Positions 18,971-27,802 are shown, counted from the first letter of the stretch. The stretch is DNA of 64,000 bases from Fulvivirga ulvae (GCF_021389975.1 NZ_CP089981.1:6473501-6537500); one strand, 5' to 3'. Numbers and translations: made by a program. Notes: a model not told the origin generated them from the letters alone.

Positions 18971-19690
18971 TTTTAGTTTATACTTTAATTAATTATTATA
19001 TGTCTATTTCTGAAGAATGGGAATTGATGTCTTAACTTTTTATTTTATAAATAATTGGTCAATCAAACTATATGATAACATACAGATTATCATAAAACGA
19101 ATACAGGCTCATCTACTGCATAGTTGTCTGCAAGATACAATCTCACCACATGAATGAGGGGGTGCTAATGTATTTAAATGGGGGTTACAATGTTGCAAAA
19201 CAAAAACAACGTCTTCAAAAGTGGCTTTTAGAGCCTTTATTTTTATCCACCGACAGTAAGGTTATATTGCTTTCCACCACCACAGTCTCGCAGCTGAGGT
19301 CTGCTTGTTTTGTCCCTACAGAACTTATAGCTGGTGCAAGTGTTTAGTTTAGCGCCACTTGTACTCCTGATATGGTCCTGGTAATAACCGAGGTTTGGGA
19401 TGCTCTGCCGGGCTTTTCATAAGCATCTTTTGACACGAAGTCCTTACCGAGAACACTTCCAGGTATAACTCCTTCCCGTTAAATATATTTAGATTACAAC
19501 CGCTCACCGGACATATCCTTTTTTTGTTCACTTTGACAAAAATCATAGTTTGCTGAAGGCCAATTCATTACAAATTACCTGCAATATTGTCCCCCTTTTT
19601 GTCCCGACTTAAACGGTCAAGTAGTAAAATATTTTTAAGAGTATTGGGTCTGATCTTATCTTTTTTTATTAACCAAAACCTATTAAGCAA
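18971..19690. other. Intergenic region with a 36-bp palindromic repeat
   Basis: These 720 bp separate the divergent GH39-like and lipoprotein genes. Only short unconvincing frames are present. The clear element is an imperfect palindrome at 19329-19364 (GGTGCAAGTG ... CCACTTGTAC), which recurs at 20859 and 22227. The rest is AT-rich leader sequence. Confidence 0.5.
19329..19364 (+). repeat. 33-36 bp imperfect palindrome, copy 1
   Basis: The arms GGTGCAAGTG and CCACTTGTAC flank TTTAGTTTAGCG. Nearly the same sequence occurs at 22227-22262, and a more diverged version at 20859-20892. All three are intergenic. Confidence 0.7.
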
Positions 19691-20752
19691 ATGAAAACTT
19701 GTAAAACAAATTTGACATCTTGTAAAACAGGAGCTATTCCAATTACCCGTATTCTTCCACTTTTTAGTATTATCATGGCTACGATGTTGCTAATACTTAC
19801 AGGTTGTGAAGGATTGGAAAGTGACCTGAACGTTGACTCATCAAAAGTAAGTACGGAAAATAGTTCAAACCCAATGACGAACCTGGAAGAAAGCAGGCCT
19901 GTCAGTGAAAAATGCCTGACGATTGGTCAGGAAATTACTGATCGAAACAATGTTTACGAAGCAGCTTTTATTGCTAAAGATGTGGATCTAATGTACAACT
20001 ACTTATGGACACCGACCTACTTCCAACTCGGCCATTATTACGATGCTGACCGTGATAAGCTACTTGAAGAAATAACCCAGCTTTTTACGGTCAGAGAAGG
20101 AGGATTGTATTCGCTTGATCTCGAATCATATGACCGGTTTGTGCACGATAATGTAGTTTACGACATTGGAGCTTATGACAATACAGGGGTGGCCAGTGGA
20201 GTAGAGTTCGCAATCAAGGGTTATTATTTAATGCGTTGGGAAAAGGGATCTGACGGCATTTGGCGTGTGGACAGAGTTGTTGCCGGAGACCGGGAACCGG
20301 AAGTTGAGATTAGCCGGACCACTGATAGCGGACCCGTATTATGTCAAAAAAAACGTGGAAATCTCGAAAGTAAAGATGAAACCAGTAAGGAAATTACCAA
20401 GAGGCAGGAAGCATATTTAGAAGCCCTTATCTCAAGTAATGCGTATAATGCATACAAATTTTATACAAAAGATTTTCGAAATGTTTCTCCCGGACTGGAG
20501 GTTGACCGCGACGGGCTGGATGAGTATTATCGTCAATTATTTGCGACGGGTGAGATAGTATCGTATAATATAAATTTGTATGACCGATTTGTACATGGCA
20601 ATGTAGTTTATGACATGGGAAAATCAGAACTCACTACCGTGATTAACGGCGTGCAGTCTATGATAAGATATAACTATGCTGTAAGATGGGAGAAGGGACA
20701 TGATGGTGAATGGCGTATAGACAGGATTCTAAATACCCCTCCTGTTAACTAA
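19691..20752 (+). CDS. Lipoprotein with two tandem SnoaL/DUF4440-like domains
   Basis: The 353-residue product has a long N-terminal leader and a lipobox ending LTGC (about residue 39), so it is a predicted lipoprotein. It then carries the same domain twice. YDRFVHDNVVYDIG with MRWEKGSDGIWRVDR in the first half is matched by YDRFVHGNVVYDMG with VRWEKGHDGEWRIDR in the second. Each unit looks like a DUF4440/SnoaL-like cone fold. The internal duplication is direct to see; the function is unknown. It ends at a small hairpin (AACCTTT...AAAGGTT, 20751-20768). Confidence 0.75.
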   Translation: MKTCKTNLTSCKTGAIPITRILPLFSIIMATMLLILTGCEGLESDLNVDSSKVSTENSSNPMTNLEESRPVSEKCLTIGQEITDRNNVYEAAFIAKDVDLMYNYLWTPTYFQLGHYYDADRDKLLEEITQLFTVREGGLYSLDLESYDRFVHDNVVYDIGAYDNTGVASGVEFAIKGYYLMRWEKGSDGIWRVDRVVAGDREPEVEISRTTDSGPVLCQKKRGNLESKDETSKEITKRQEAYLEALISSNAYNAYKFYTKDFRNVSPGLEVDRDGLDEYYRQLFATGEIVSYNINLYDRFVHGNVVYDMGKSELTTVINGVQSMIRYNYAVRWEKGHDGEWRIDRILNTPPVN

Positions 20753-20858
20753 CCTTTGAAGAAAGGTTGTAGAAAACTCACAATCATACAATTAAAACAG
20801 GGAATAGCTAATAGGAAGCCAAGGCAGAAAGGCTATTTTTGCGAATTTATCACTGAAA

Positions 20859-20892
20859 GGGTACAAGTGGTTAGCATAGCGGCCACTGTACC
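20859..20892 (+). repeat. 33-36 bp imperfect palindrome, copy 2 (diverged)
   Basis: GGTACAAGTGG and CCACTGTACC flank TTAGCATAGCGG. It aligns base for base with the copies at 19329 and 22227, with several substitutions that leave the arms complementary. Confidence 0.6.
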
Positions 20893-20932
20893 TTTTCTGT
20901 CTTTAGGTTTGAACCGGATTATTTAAAACGCT

Positions 20933-21994
20933 TTACACTCCGTTCCTAAGGATAAACTCAAACTTCTCAGTTCCCTCACCTTTAATAAGGTCAATTTCCT
21001 TTTGTATAAGATCAGCCAAAGAATCAGCTACCACATTACGCTGCCAGGACTCATTCTGTAGCTCAATGATCTGTCCGTATGTTCCCTCGTCACTTGGATC
21101 TGTATCAAAAAGCAGGTAGTCGCCGTTTCTACCAGTGGCAAAAGGGACCCATTTTGGGTTGGCATAATCATCTGCCTTCACTTTTGGAGAAAAGTCTTCC
21201 AGATCCTCTTTCGCTATGTCGTCACCAAATTGCAGATATTGTATGCTTTGCCATTCTTCTGCTATATCCTTAAAAGGAATAAGATCATAACCCCAGCCAT
21301 TGACAGAAAAGCTGAAGGCGGAGGTAACGGCATCGTATTCTACATTATGTATTTTATAAAAATTAATGAGCGCCTCGGGTATTACCGTATCATCATCAAG
21401 TTTTGAGTGCCCTTTTATATCTTCTTTGGTGATTCCGTGGGTAAGGTTATAGTATTCATTGTCATCAGGCACAACCCTGGTTGTTTCTGCAATCCACGCC
21501 TCCCATAGCGGTACGAAATATTGAAATTCATCATCAACAGGCAGACGTTCGAACTTTTCCTTTTCTGCTTCCTGGTATCCGCTGAAGTCAATAGTCTCAA
21601 TACTGCCTTCCTCCAGACTAAACCAGGCGCTGACACCATTGGATACGAGCGCGCCATCCTTGTCGCCCTTAAATAGTTTTACACGTTCATCTTTATGAGC
21701 GCGGTAATCACTGATGATCTCCTCACCTTTGAACAGGAGTTGTCCCTGAAAAACTTGTTTTGGGCTAAACTTATACTCCTGTTGCTCCAGGCTTACTTGC
21801 AGGCCTTCTGACATTTTGCCTTCTTTTGAGTATGCCACAATACCCAGGTCATCCCAGGTAAAAATATTATTGTATTTGGCTTTAAAGTGCCGGCATTCGC
21901 CCAATAAATCTTTCAGTTGTTCAACCCTTACCGGAAACGTTAAGGTTTCCCCATTGATTTGAAATCCGCTTTCAGATAGAGCTATTTTTATCAT
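20933..21994 (-). CDS. SMI1/KNR4 (SUKH) family protein
   Basis: The protein has 353 residues and no signal peptide. The first 140 residues form a beta-rich domain (ISESGF-type start, TFPVRVEQLKDLLGECRHF, FTWDDLGIVAYSKEG), as seen in Bacteroidota proteins with an N-terminal DUF7738-like region. The C-terminal part, about 150-345, reads like a SUKH/SMI1-KNR4 domain (PEALINFYKIHNVEYDAV, LIPFKDIAEEWQSIQYL, VPFATGRNGDYLLFDTDP). SUKH proteins are often immunity proteins against secreted toxins, but no toxin gene is next to it, so that role is only a possibility. Confidence 0.7.
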   Translation of the reverse strand: MIKIALSESGFQINGETLTFPVRVEQLKDLLGECRHFKAKYNNIFTWDDLGIVAYSKEGKMSEGLQVSLEQQEYKFSPKQVFQGQLLFKGEEIISDYRAHKDERVKLFKGDKDGALVSNGVSAWFSLEEGSIETIDFSGYQEAEKEKFERLPVDDEFQYFVPLWEAWIAETTRVVPDDNEYYNLTHGITKEDIKGHSKLDDDTVIPEALINFYKIHNVEYDAVTSAFSFSVNGWGYDLIPFKDIAEEWQSIQYLQFGDDIAKEDLEDFSPKVKADDYANPKWVPFATGRNGDYLLFDTDPSDEGTYGQIIELQNESWQRNVVADSLADLIQKEIDLIKGEGTEKFEFILRNGV

Positions 21995-22355
21995 GATGTC
22001 TGTTTCGTGTGATGTATGGGGCTAACTTACTGGAAAAATGCTAATTAGAGAAAAATTCAGGGTGGGCTATGTGGGTTATGGAAAGCTGACCGGCTTAGAG
22101 CTTCCTGAGAATGAATTGCTCAATGGAGGTTTCTGCCCGGCTCTTAGTAAGTTCCCTCGTGCCTCGGGATGACTTTCTGGGTGGGGAGTGGGAAATGACC
22201 ATAATTGCCAATTCTATTTAAGCAATAGCTGGTGCAAGTGTTTAGCGTAGCGCCACTTGTACCCTCTTTTATCAGTTTTCAGACTGCAGGCATTCCAGAG
22301 ATCTATAAACTCCTTTATATAATGAATCCAAATCACCTAAAGCTCGGACAAAAAA
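21995..22355. other. Intergenic region carrying two repeat elements
   Basis: These 361 bp hold no gene. They contain a repeat at 22127-22200 related to the spacers of the tRNA-Cys array (TTAGTAAGTTCCCT core, then a GGGAAATGACC end) and the palindrome at 22227-22262. Confidence 0.5.
22227..22262 (+). repeat. 33-36 bp imperfect palindrome, copy 3
   Basis: It differs from the copy at 19329 only in the centre (TTTAGCGTAGCG against TTTAGTTTAGCG) over the 36 bp shared. Confidence 0.7.
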
Positions 22356-22778
22356 TCAACCATTAATACCTAATGTTCTTCTTAATTCTTTTAAATCCAG
22401 GCTTGCCATTATGAAGTTATACTTGATACCGCTTAAATTAATCCAATATAATGCTGGTAACCATGAGGACCTAATGCTATCTATTTTATCTAATCCGCAT
22501 TCATTTCTAAAAAAAAGATTTCCGAAGTAGACCTTTCTCTGCTTCATATCAATTTTAAGATAAATCGTTTTGAAATTTATAAATACAACCTGCATTACCC
22601 ATAGAACGCCAAAAAACAATAAAACCATTAATCCGTGAAATTCATTCTCTCGCTGAAGCAATTCAAATAAAACTAGATAAAATATTATAAATATTGCCTG
22701 GATTGAGATTCCAAGGTAGTATATAAATTTCGATGTTAAGGTTATATATCTCAAATTACGACTTTGCGGTTTCATCAA
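22356..22778 (-). CDS. Hypothetical membrane protein
   Basis: The 140-residue protein has two long hydrophobic stretches (IYYLGISIQAIFIIFYLVLF and LMVLLFFGVLWVMQVVF) followed by a soluble C-terminal part with YLKIDMKQRKVYFGNLFF. That pattern resembles bacterial membrane proteins with a PH-like tail. I do not recognise the family. It lies downstream of the PKS-operon terminator on the same strand and is probably a separate unit. Confidence 0.55.
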   Translation of the reverse strand: MMKPQSRNLRYITLTSKFIYYLGISIQAIFIIFYLVLFELLQRENEFHGLMVLLFFGVLWVMQVVFINFKTIYLKIDMKQRKVYFGNLFFRNECGLDKIDSIRSSWLPALYWINLSGIKYNFIMASLDLKELRRTLGING

Positions 22779-22834
22779 ACTTCAAATATACACTAAAATG
22801 GCCTGTTATCTTTTAGCTTCAATTGTTGATAAAC

Positions 22835-22868
22835 AAAAAAAAGCCGACCAGTACTGATCGACTTTTTG
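22835..22868 (-). terminator. Terminator at the end of the PKS operon
   Basis: On the minus strand GTCGATCAGTACTGGTCGGC folds into a stem of eight to nine pairs and is followed by eight T. The plus strand has a shorter T run, so it could also work backwards. It lies about 150 bp after the stop of the last cluster gene (ACP at 23021) and before the unrelated membrane protein gene. Confidence 0.85.
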
Positions 22869-23020
22869 AGAAACTAGCCAACGAAACAAAAATGTAAGAC
22901 TTCTTCTTTGGTGGTTTAAGGTGGTTATTTGGAAGACACAGGGATGCCAGGCTCCTTCGGGGAAGGAGCTTTGTACTTATTGTGGGTTAGGAAAATTTAC
23001 GTGCATAACACGCCTGATTT

Positions 23021-23287
23021 TTATGCGCTTTTCTGCATCTCGCTTATTTTACTTGCGAATATGGCCGCAAGTTCGCCCAGGTCATTGGCCTGGTGAAATT
23101 CGTATGCGGGAACGGTTATGGATAACTCTTCCTGCATTCTGGCGATTAACTCTGCACGGCCTATGGAATCCATGCCTAAGGGTGACAACATTGAGGCTCG
23201 TGTAATCGGGCCATGCTCTACATCTGCAGTAATTTCTGCCACGTGAGCTGCAATCAGATCGTAAATGTGATTTTCAGTCATTTGCAT
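23021..23287 (-). CDS. Stand-alone acyl carrier protein
   Basis: The 88-residue ACP has its phosphopantetheine serine in GMDSIGRAEL and the usual helix II/III pattern (LIARMQEELSITVPAYEFHQANDLGELAAIF). It is 2 bp from the PPTase stop and is the last gene before the terminator. It differs clearly from the HMG-cassette donor ACP at 26585. The final PKS protein ends in a module without an ACP, so this protein could serve it in trans. That role is an inference. Confidence 0.85.
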   Translation of the reverse strand: MQMTENHIYDLIAAHVAEITADVEHGPITRASMLSPLGMDSIGRAELIARMQEELSITVPAYEFHQANDLGELAAIFASKISEMQKSA

Positions 23288-23289
23288 AT

Positions 23290-23985
23290 TTATTTAAGTT
23301 GAACTAATTTCTGACTTAACCGGGTCGCTATATGCGCTTCGTAAAAATTTATGGAGTGAAATTTATATGCTGCTACCTGATTGGTGGCGAGTGCGGCACT
23401 GTAACCGTGGACATAGTCCAGCTCATTCACAAACCACAGCCTGTCATCAAACTGTACGGTATTGTTCTTTACCTCGAGTTCATCCAATGGTATGTAAAAC
23501 CCTCTGCCATCAGCCTTGATCACACTTTCTTTGATGGTCCAGTACTTATAGAAGGTTTTTAACGGGGTAGCTGCGTCATTGATTTCTTCCCATTGATCCC
23601 GGGTCATGATGTTGCGAAAGTGTGTAAGGTTCACTTTTCTGTTTTCCTCAATATCTATACCCAGCCGGATATTCTTAGCTATGGCGCAGACCACATAATC
23701 GCCGGAATGGGAGATGTTAAAATCATAATCGGTCAGGGTCAGGTATGGCCGTTTGTAATCATTATACATGATATTTTCCCAGATGTCACCTTCTATACCA
23801 AAATGCCTGAGGGCTTCGATCAACAACAATCTCCCAAACAGATGGGCATGACGGTTCTGCCACCTCAGGTAGCGCATGTTCTGTTCCCTTAGCTCCTGAG
23901 AAAGCAACGACAGGTAGTCGGAGAAGGCACGCTGCCGGAGAGGCTCCTTAAATGACGTGGAAAATATGTGTACTGTGGGTATCAT
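23290..23985 (-). CDS. Sfp-type 4'-phosphopantetheinyl transferase
   Basis: The 231-residue protein has the family motifs in order: NISHSGDYVVCAIA, GIDIEENR (magnesium-binding acidic pair) and FYKYWTIKESVIKADGRG. It converts apo-ACP and PCP domains to holo form using coenzyme A and is the expected activator of the PKS carrier domains, and perhaps of the NRPS. It lies between the metalloenzyme gene (57 bp) and the ACP gene (2 bp). Confidence 0.93.
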   Translation of the reverse strand: MIPTVHIFSTSFKEPLRQRAFSDYLSLLSQELREQNMRYLRWQNRHAHLFGRLLLIEALRHFGIEGDIWENIMYNDYKRPYLTLTDYDFNISHSGDYVVCAIAKNIRLGIDIEENRKVNLTHFRNIMTRDQWEEINDAATPLKTFYKYWTIKESVIKADGRGFYIPLDELEVKNNTVQFDDRLWFVNELDYVHGYSAALATNQVAAYKFHSINFYEAHIATRLSQKLVQLK

Positions 23986-24042
23986 GGCTATTCTTCAGGT
24001 CGTATTTCATATGGACAATTCGGCTCCAACACTGGCAAATCA

Positions 24043-25026
24043 CTAAAACGCTTCAAATTCAGCCACAGGTGCTGTGTTAAACAACCTGGTAAACATGGTA
24101 TTAAAGATCTGGTCAATGGCATTTACCTGTTGAAAGTGATATGCTTCATTACCTATAAAGATCAACGGGACCGGATTTTTACTATGACCGCCAAAAGACA
24201 GGTCTTCTATATTGCCATGGTCACTGGATATCAAAACGTTCACATTTTCGGGCTTGTCATTAAGCACGCCTCCGAGGAACTCGTCGAATACTTCCAGAAA
24301 TTTAATGGATTGCTCCATGTCTTTCTTATGACCTATCAGATCGGGCAAAAAGCACTCAAATAGCACCAGATCATAATCGTTGGTCAGGTTTTTAAGATTT
24401 TCACCTGCTTTGTATGGTGCGATCAAAGGCACTCGGCCATTAGGTTTACCTTGTAATGTGATGTTGGTTATGTCCCAATGTACCGCTCTGTTTTCAATAA
24501 GATCGTCAAGAGTATTAAAATTGGTTTTGGAGGCTAAAACACATCGTGTAGTTACGCTATAATTGGGAGAAGTTTTGTCAAATGACTTGAAGAAACCATC
24601 CGTGTAAGAATTGGCAAAGATACTTTTGATATGGTTTTCTTTCGCAAATTTGAATATCGAGCGTTTGTTGATCAGTGATATCAGTTGATCATTGGGATAA
24701 GCCATCAGGTGATAGCCCAGATGTGCCTGTGCGTTAAAACCTGTAAACAAAGATGTTTGTCCTGTGGCACTTTGCGGTATGCCGTCAACGCCCAGGCAGG
24801 CATCTATCCCTTTTACCAGGAGGTTTGGTTCCTCAATATGGGTGTTGCCGGTCAGCCGTTCTCCCATAAGCCCCATCAGTGTAGGCATAGAGGCTTTGGT
24901 CAAAGGATTTAAATCAACATCCTGACCTATCCCTATGCCATCCAAAAAAATAAATATCAATTTATTTTCCATCATCTCTTCATTTTGCTTTTGCTGAATA
25001 ATGGTAATGCACTGAGGAACGGACAA
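24043..25026 (-). CDS. Alkaline-phosphatase-superfamily metalloenzyme (phosphoglycerate-mutase-like)
   Basis: The protein has up to 327 residues. The first 17 are probably not translated, because M18 or M19 places FIFLDGIGIG, the first metal-binding aspartate strand, near the N-terminus as in the family. ATGQTSLFTGF is the expected nucleophile region, and LLISSDHGNIED supplies late metal ligands. It belongs to the group of cofactor-independent phosphoglycerate mutase and related phosphatases but is much shorter than that mutase (about 510 residues). It is embedded in the PKS operon, 21 bp after the 54-residue gene. A phosphatase or phosphotransferase step on the product is possible; nothing more can be said. 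Confidence 0.75.
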   Translation of the reverse strand: MSVPQCITIIQQKQNEEMMENKLIFIFLDGIGIGQDVDLNPLTKASMPTLMGLMGERLTGNTHIEEPNLLVKGIDACLGVDGIPQSATGQTSLFTGFNAQAHLGYHLMAYPNDQLISLINKRSIFKFAKENHIKSIFANSYTDGFFKSFDKTSPNYSVTTRCVLASKTNFNTLDDLIENRAVHWDITNITLQGKPNGRVPLIAPYKAGENLKNLTNDYDLVLFECFLPDLIGHKKDMEQSIKFLEVFDEFLGGVLNDKPENVNVLISSDHGNIEDLSFGGHSKNPVPLIFIGNEAYHFQQVNAIDQIFNTMFTRLFNTAPVAEFEAF

Positions 25027-25047
25027 TTGCCCACTCCATCAGTGCTA

Positions 25048-25212
25048 TTACACGGGTTGCACTTCTTTTAGATCCAAATAGCCGTTGTAGTCTTTCATGT
25101 AGATGGCTGCCCGATGACCAAACAGTACCATGACCTCTGTACAAGTTTCAGGTTCGGCTTCGTAAAAACCGGAGGTCAAGCCTTGCCTGAGACATAGGTA
25201 TATTTTCTTCAT
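25048..25212 (-). CDS. 54-residue stand-alone copy of the trans-AT C-terminal tail
   Basis: ATG at 25212 opens a 54-codon frame ending TAA at 25048, 19 bp after the KS stop and 21 bp before the metalloenzyme frame. About 30 of its last 42 residues are identical to the C-terminal 45 residues of the acyltransferase encoded at 28340. Both share SGFYE, VLFGHRAA, YMK and YNGY. The frame therefore encodes a real, conserved mini-domain that exists free and fused in the same cluster. It has no signal and no obvious catalytic set. A protein-protein contact role in the AT/ACP/KS machinery is a guess. Confidence 0.85.
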   Translation of the reverse strand: MKKIYLCLRQGLTSGFYEAEPETCTEVMVLFGHRAAIYMKDYNGYLDLKEVQPV

Positions 25213-25231
25213 AGTTAACTTAATTTTCAGT

Positions 25232-26506
25232 TCAGTTTTTAGCCCGTTCTAAAACAACAGAGGTATTGATACCGCCAAAGCCAAAGGAGTTGCTTATAGC
25301 TACATTGATCTGATGGTCGATAGCCTCGGCACCACAAAATTTAAGGTCTTTACGCACCGGATCTTCCAGGTTGAGGTTAGGGTGAAGAAAGCCTTCCTGC
25401 ATCTGCAAAACAGTAGCGATCACCTCCACCATACCGGCCGAATACAGACAGTGGCCCGTAAGGCCTTTGGTAGCATTGAGCCAGGCCTCTCGCTTTCCAA
25501 GCACCTGACTGATAGCCTCTGCTTCGGTAATATCTCCAAGGGATGATGAACTGCCATGGGTATTGATATAATCTACATCCGCTGCTGACAACCCGGCCTG
25601 TTCAAGTGCCGACTGCATTGCTTTTGCTTCTCCGGTCACATTGGGATTGGCAGAACTGTTACTGTCAAGGTTCATAGCACCGCCCCTGACCTCTGCCAGA
25701 AATGGTACTCCTCTTTTGGCAGCACTGGTTTCTGATTCAAAGATTACACATGCACTGGCCTGCCCGTAAATGAAGCCTTCATGCTGCTTATCAAAAGGCC
25801 GGCAGGCTTTCGCAGGCTGATCACCATATTTTTTCCCTCCCATGGCCCCTATATTGATAAAGCCCTGGATATCCATAGGTGAAAGATCGGCTAAAGTGCC
25901 CACCACCACGCATACATCTGCAAAGCCGGAAAGCACTTGCCGGTATCCTTTAATGACACCTACATTTCCGGTGGCCGAGGCCCCTCCCACTACAAACCCT
26001 TCACCCTGTATGCCAAACAGTTCGCTCAGTACGCCAACCTGATTGGTCTCCAAAAACTCAAGTGCATACCTGGGCGACAGGTATTCGGGATTTTCCCTGA
26101 ATTTCGGGATCAGGTCGTATTGATAATTCTGGGTACTGTTTTGTCCGGCCACAATTAACCCCGTTCGCTCCGGTAAAGCTTCTTTATCAAACAGTCCGGC
26201 CTTTTGCCATGCCTCCAGAGCTGATATGATGGAGGCTTGAATAACAAATGGAGCTCTTTGACCCAGTTTCCGGGCATGCTGCAGTTTTTCATCCGGTATA
26301 TTTGTAAAACGGCCCAGGGATTCTGAAAAGGCGAAATCATGTATTTCAGCAGCAATATCAACAGACACCTTGGGTTCTCTGGCATTTGTCGTTTGTCTGA
26401 TACCGCACTTGCCGTTCTTTAAGGAATCACAAAATGAGGAAAGGTCTCTTCCTATAGACGATACTATCCCCATCCCGGTAATTCCTACTTTATTGGTCTT
26501 TAGCAT
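25232..26506 (-). CDS. Decarboxylating ketosynthase homologue of the HMG cassette (active Cys replaced by Ser)
   Basis: The 424-residue protein is a full-length FabF-like KS, but the nucleophile motif reads GGASATG with Ser177 where condensing enzymes have Cys. The two histidine motifs (INTHGSSSS and LTGHCLYSAG) remain. In beta-branching cassettes such as pksF of bacillaene clusters, this form decarboxylates malonyl-ACP to acetyl-ACP on a donor ACP. That donor ACP is encoded 78 bp upstream, and the HMG synthase and ECH1 are elsewhere in the cluster. The 54-residue protein gene follows closely. Confidence 0.9.
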   Translation of the reverse strand: MLKTNKVGITGMGIVSSIGRDLSSFCDSLKNGKCGIRQTTNAREPKVSVDIAAEIHDFAFSESLGRFTNIPDEKLQHARKLGQRAPFVIQASIISALEAWQKAGLFDKEALPERTGLIVAGQNSTQNYQYDLIPKFRENPEYLSPRYALEFLETNQVGVLSELFGIQGEGFVVGGASATGNVGVIKGYRQVLSGFADVCVVVGTLADLSPMDIQGFINIGAMGGKKYGDQPAKACRPFDKQHEGFIYGQASACVIFESETSAAKRGVPFLAEVRGGAMNLDSNSSANPNVTGEAKAMQSALEQAGLSAADVDYINTHGSSSSLGDITEAEAISQVLGKREAWLNATKGLTGHCLYSAGMVEVIATVLQMQEGFLHPNLNLEDPVRKDLKFCGAEAIDHQINVAISNSFGFGGINTSVVLERAKN

Positions 26507-26584
26507 TGTTTATCGCGCATTACATAATAAGAAAAGTAAATAGGTAGCTCAGGCCGGTTTCAGCCTGGTGTAATTGCGGATAAA

Positions 26585-26851
26585 TTACAGGGTATCGCTT
26601 TCGCTGACAGTAGCGTAATTCATATTTAATACATCCACCAGCCCCTCAATATTGCTTACATGTGCAAAGCTCATCAAGGGTATTTTCAAGCCCAGCTCTT
26701 CCATCGACATGGTCACAACTTCCATTCTGTCAATTGAGTTGGCACCCAGGTCTTTTAAACTGATATCCAGTGTAACCTGCTCTGGTCCTACATCTGGAAG
26801 TACTTCCATTACTATCTTTTTCACTACTTCAAATACGTGTTCTTTTGACAT
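26585..26851 (-). CDS. Donor acyl carrier protein of the HMG (beta-branching) cassette
   Basis: The ACP has 88 residues with the modification serine in LGANSIDRMEVV and the following IPLMSFAHVSNIEGLVDVL. This wording is close to AcpK of bacillaene-type cassettes, as I remember that family, and differs from assembly-line ACPs. It should carry the acetyl unit made by the neighbouring Ser-KS for attack by HMG synthase. It starts 54 bp after the BaeB-like gene. Confidence 0.88.
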   Translation of the reverse strand: MSKEHVFEVVKKIVMEVLPDVGPEQVTLDISLKDLGANSIDRMEVVTMSMEELGLKIPLMSFAHVSNIEGLVDVLNMNYATVSESDTL

Positions 26852-26905
26852 GATCTTCTATTTTAATTGGTTTTACTTTAATGTTATTTTTCAATCACTC
26901 CTGGT

Positions 26906-27637
26906 TTACCTAAAATCGAAAAAGCTCAACCTGTTTTGGCCTTTTCTTAACCGGTATGCGGTAAAATCATATTTGTTTTTGAACTGCAGGTAGATATTGT
27001 CTTTCAATACCTGCGAAAACTTTTGACCCGGCTGCCTGCCATAGCTATGTCCTGGAAAAATAAGTGTTTCGGGTGCGAGCCTGGTTTTGAGGTGTTCAAG
27101 GCTTTCAAACATATTGTGTGCGGCCTCCATATCCGGGCAAAGTCCGCAGCCTTCTGCAAACAGTGTGTCGCCGGTAAACAGGTTATTACCTACCAGATAG
27201 CACATGCCCCCTGGGGTATGGCCTGGCGTCAGTATCGGCTGTATCTGGATCTGCCCCACAGACCAGGGCCTCGGATCGATGCCTACCAACTGCGGCGCAT
27301 AGAACCCGGAATCAGCAATTTCTTCATTAGACATCCAGACCGGGCAATGGTGCTTTTCCGCCAGGGGTCTGGCCAGATCGGTATGGTCCGGGTGGGCATG
27401 GGTAAGCAAAATCCCGCTCAATGTAGTACCGGTATCTTCCAGGGCATGGTCGATCTTTTCCATGTTCCACGCCGGATCTACAATCACCGATTGGTTGGTA
27501 ATGTTATCAACTATCAGATAGCTATAGTTGACCATCGATACATAAGTCATTCTCAGTACAGCAACTTGTATTACCCCTCTGAATCCTGCGTCTATGTAAT
27601 GAATACCCCTCTCTAAGTCTTCAAACTTCATTGACAT
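26906..27637 (-). CDS. BaeB/PksB-like MBL-fold hydrolase of trans-AT clusters
   Basis: The 243-residue protein has the zinc-binding THAHPDHTD motif, a TPGHTPGG segment, FTGDTLF and a late FPGHSYG histidine, as in glyoxalase II-like MBL hydrolases. Small MBL proteins of this kind (PksB, BaeB, PedG) accompany many trans-AT PKS clusters. A role in removing acyl groups from carrier proteins or from a glutathione-like thiol has been discussed. Its conserved position next to the donor ACP supports this call. The true start may be M3. Confidence 0.85.
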   Translation of the reverse strand: MSMKFEDLERGIHYIDAGFRGVIQVAVLRMTYVSMVNYSYLIVDNITNQSVIVDPAWNMEKIDHALEDTGTTLSGILLTHAHPDHTDLARPLAEKHHCPVWMSNEEIADSGFYAPQLVGIDPRPWSVGQIQIQPILTPGHTPGGMCYLVGNNLFTGDTLFAEGCGLCPDMEAAHNMFESLEHLKTRLAPETLIFPGHSYGRQPGQKFSQVLKDNIYLQFKNKYDFTAYRLRKGQNRLSFFDFR

Positions 27638-27669
27638 ATAAATAAGTCGTTTAAACTGTATGTTTTAGA

Positions 27670-27741
27670 GGCGCCGAGTGGACTCGAACCACTGAATAAA
27701 GGCTTTGCGGGCCTTTCCCTTAGCCGCTTGGGTACAGCGCC
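27670..27741 (-). tRNA. tRNA-Cys (GCA), variant with C33
   Basis: The minus strand folds as acceptor GGCGCTG/CGGCGCC, a D arm, anticodon stem AAGGC/GCCTT and T arm AGTGG TTCGAGT CCACT, 72 nt in all. The seven-base anticodon loop reads CCGCAAA, so the anticodon is GCA and position 33, almost always U, is C. Acceptor pair 6-67 is U-G. CCA is not encoded. Confidence 0.85.
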
Positions 27742-27802
27742 TTGTACTTTCTTAAATGTCCTTCTTGCAGGTTTTCCGTTGAGGGAAATGCCTGCTTTAC
27801 AT

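Noticed and set aside
19349..19546. 65-codon frame on the minus strand
   Set aside because: Its 3' end runs into a dispersed palindrome and no family features are visible.
26906..27637. A second CmlA-like oxygenase
   Set aside because: It is only 243 residues long, with standard zinc hydrolase motifs and BaeB-like context.
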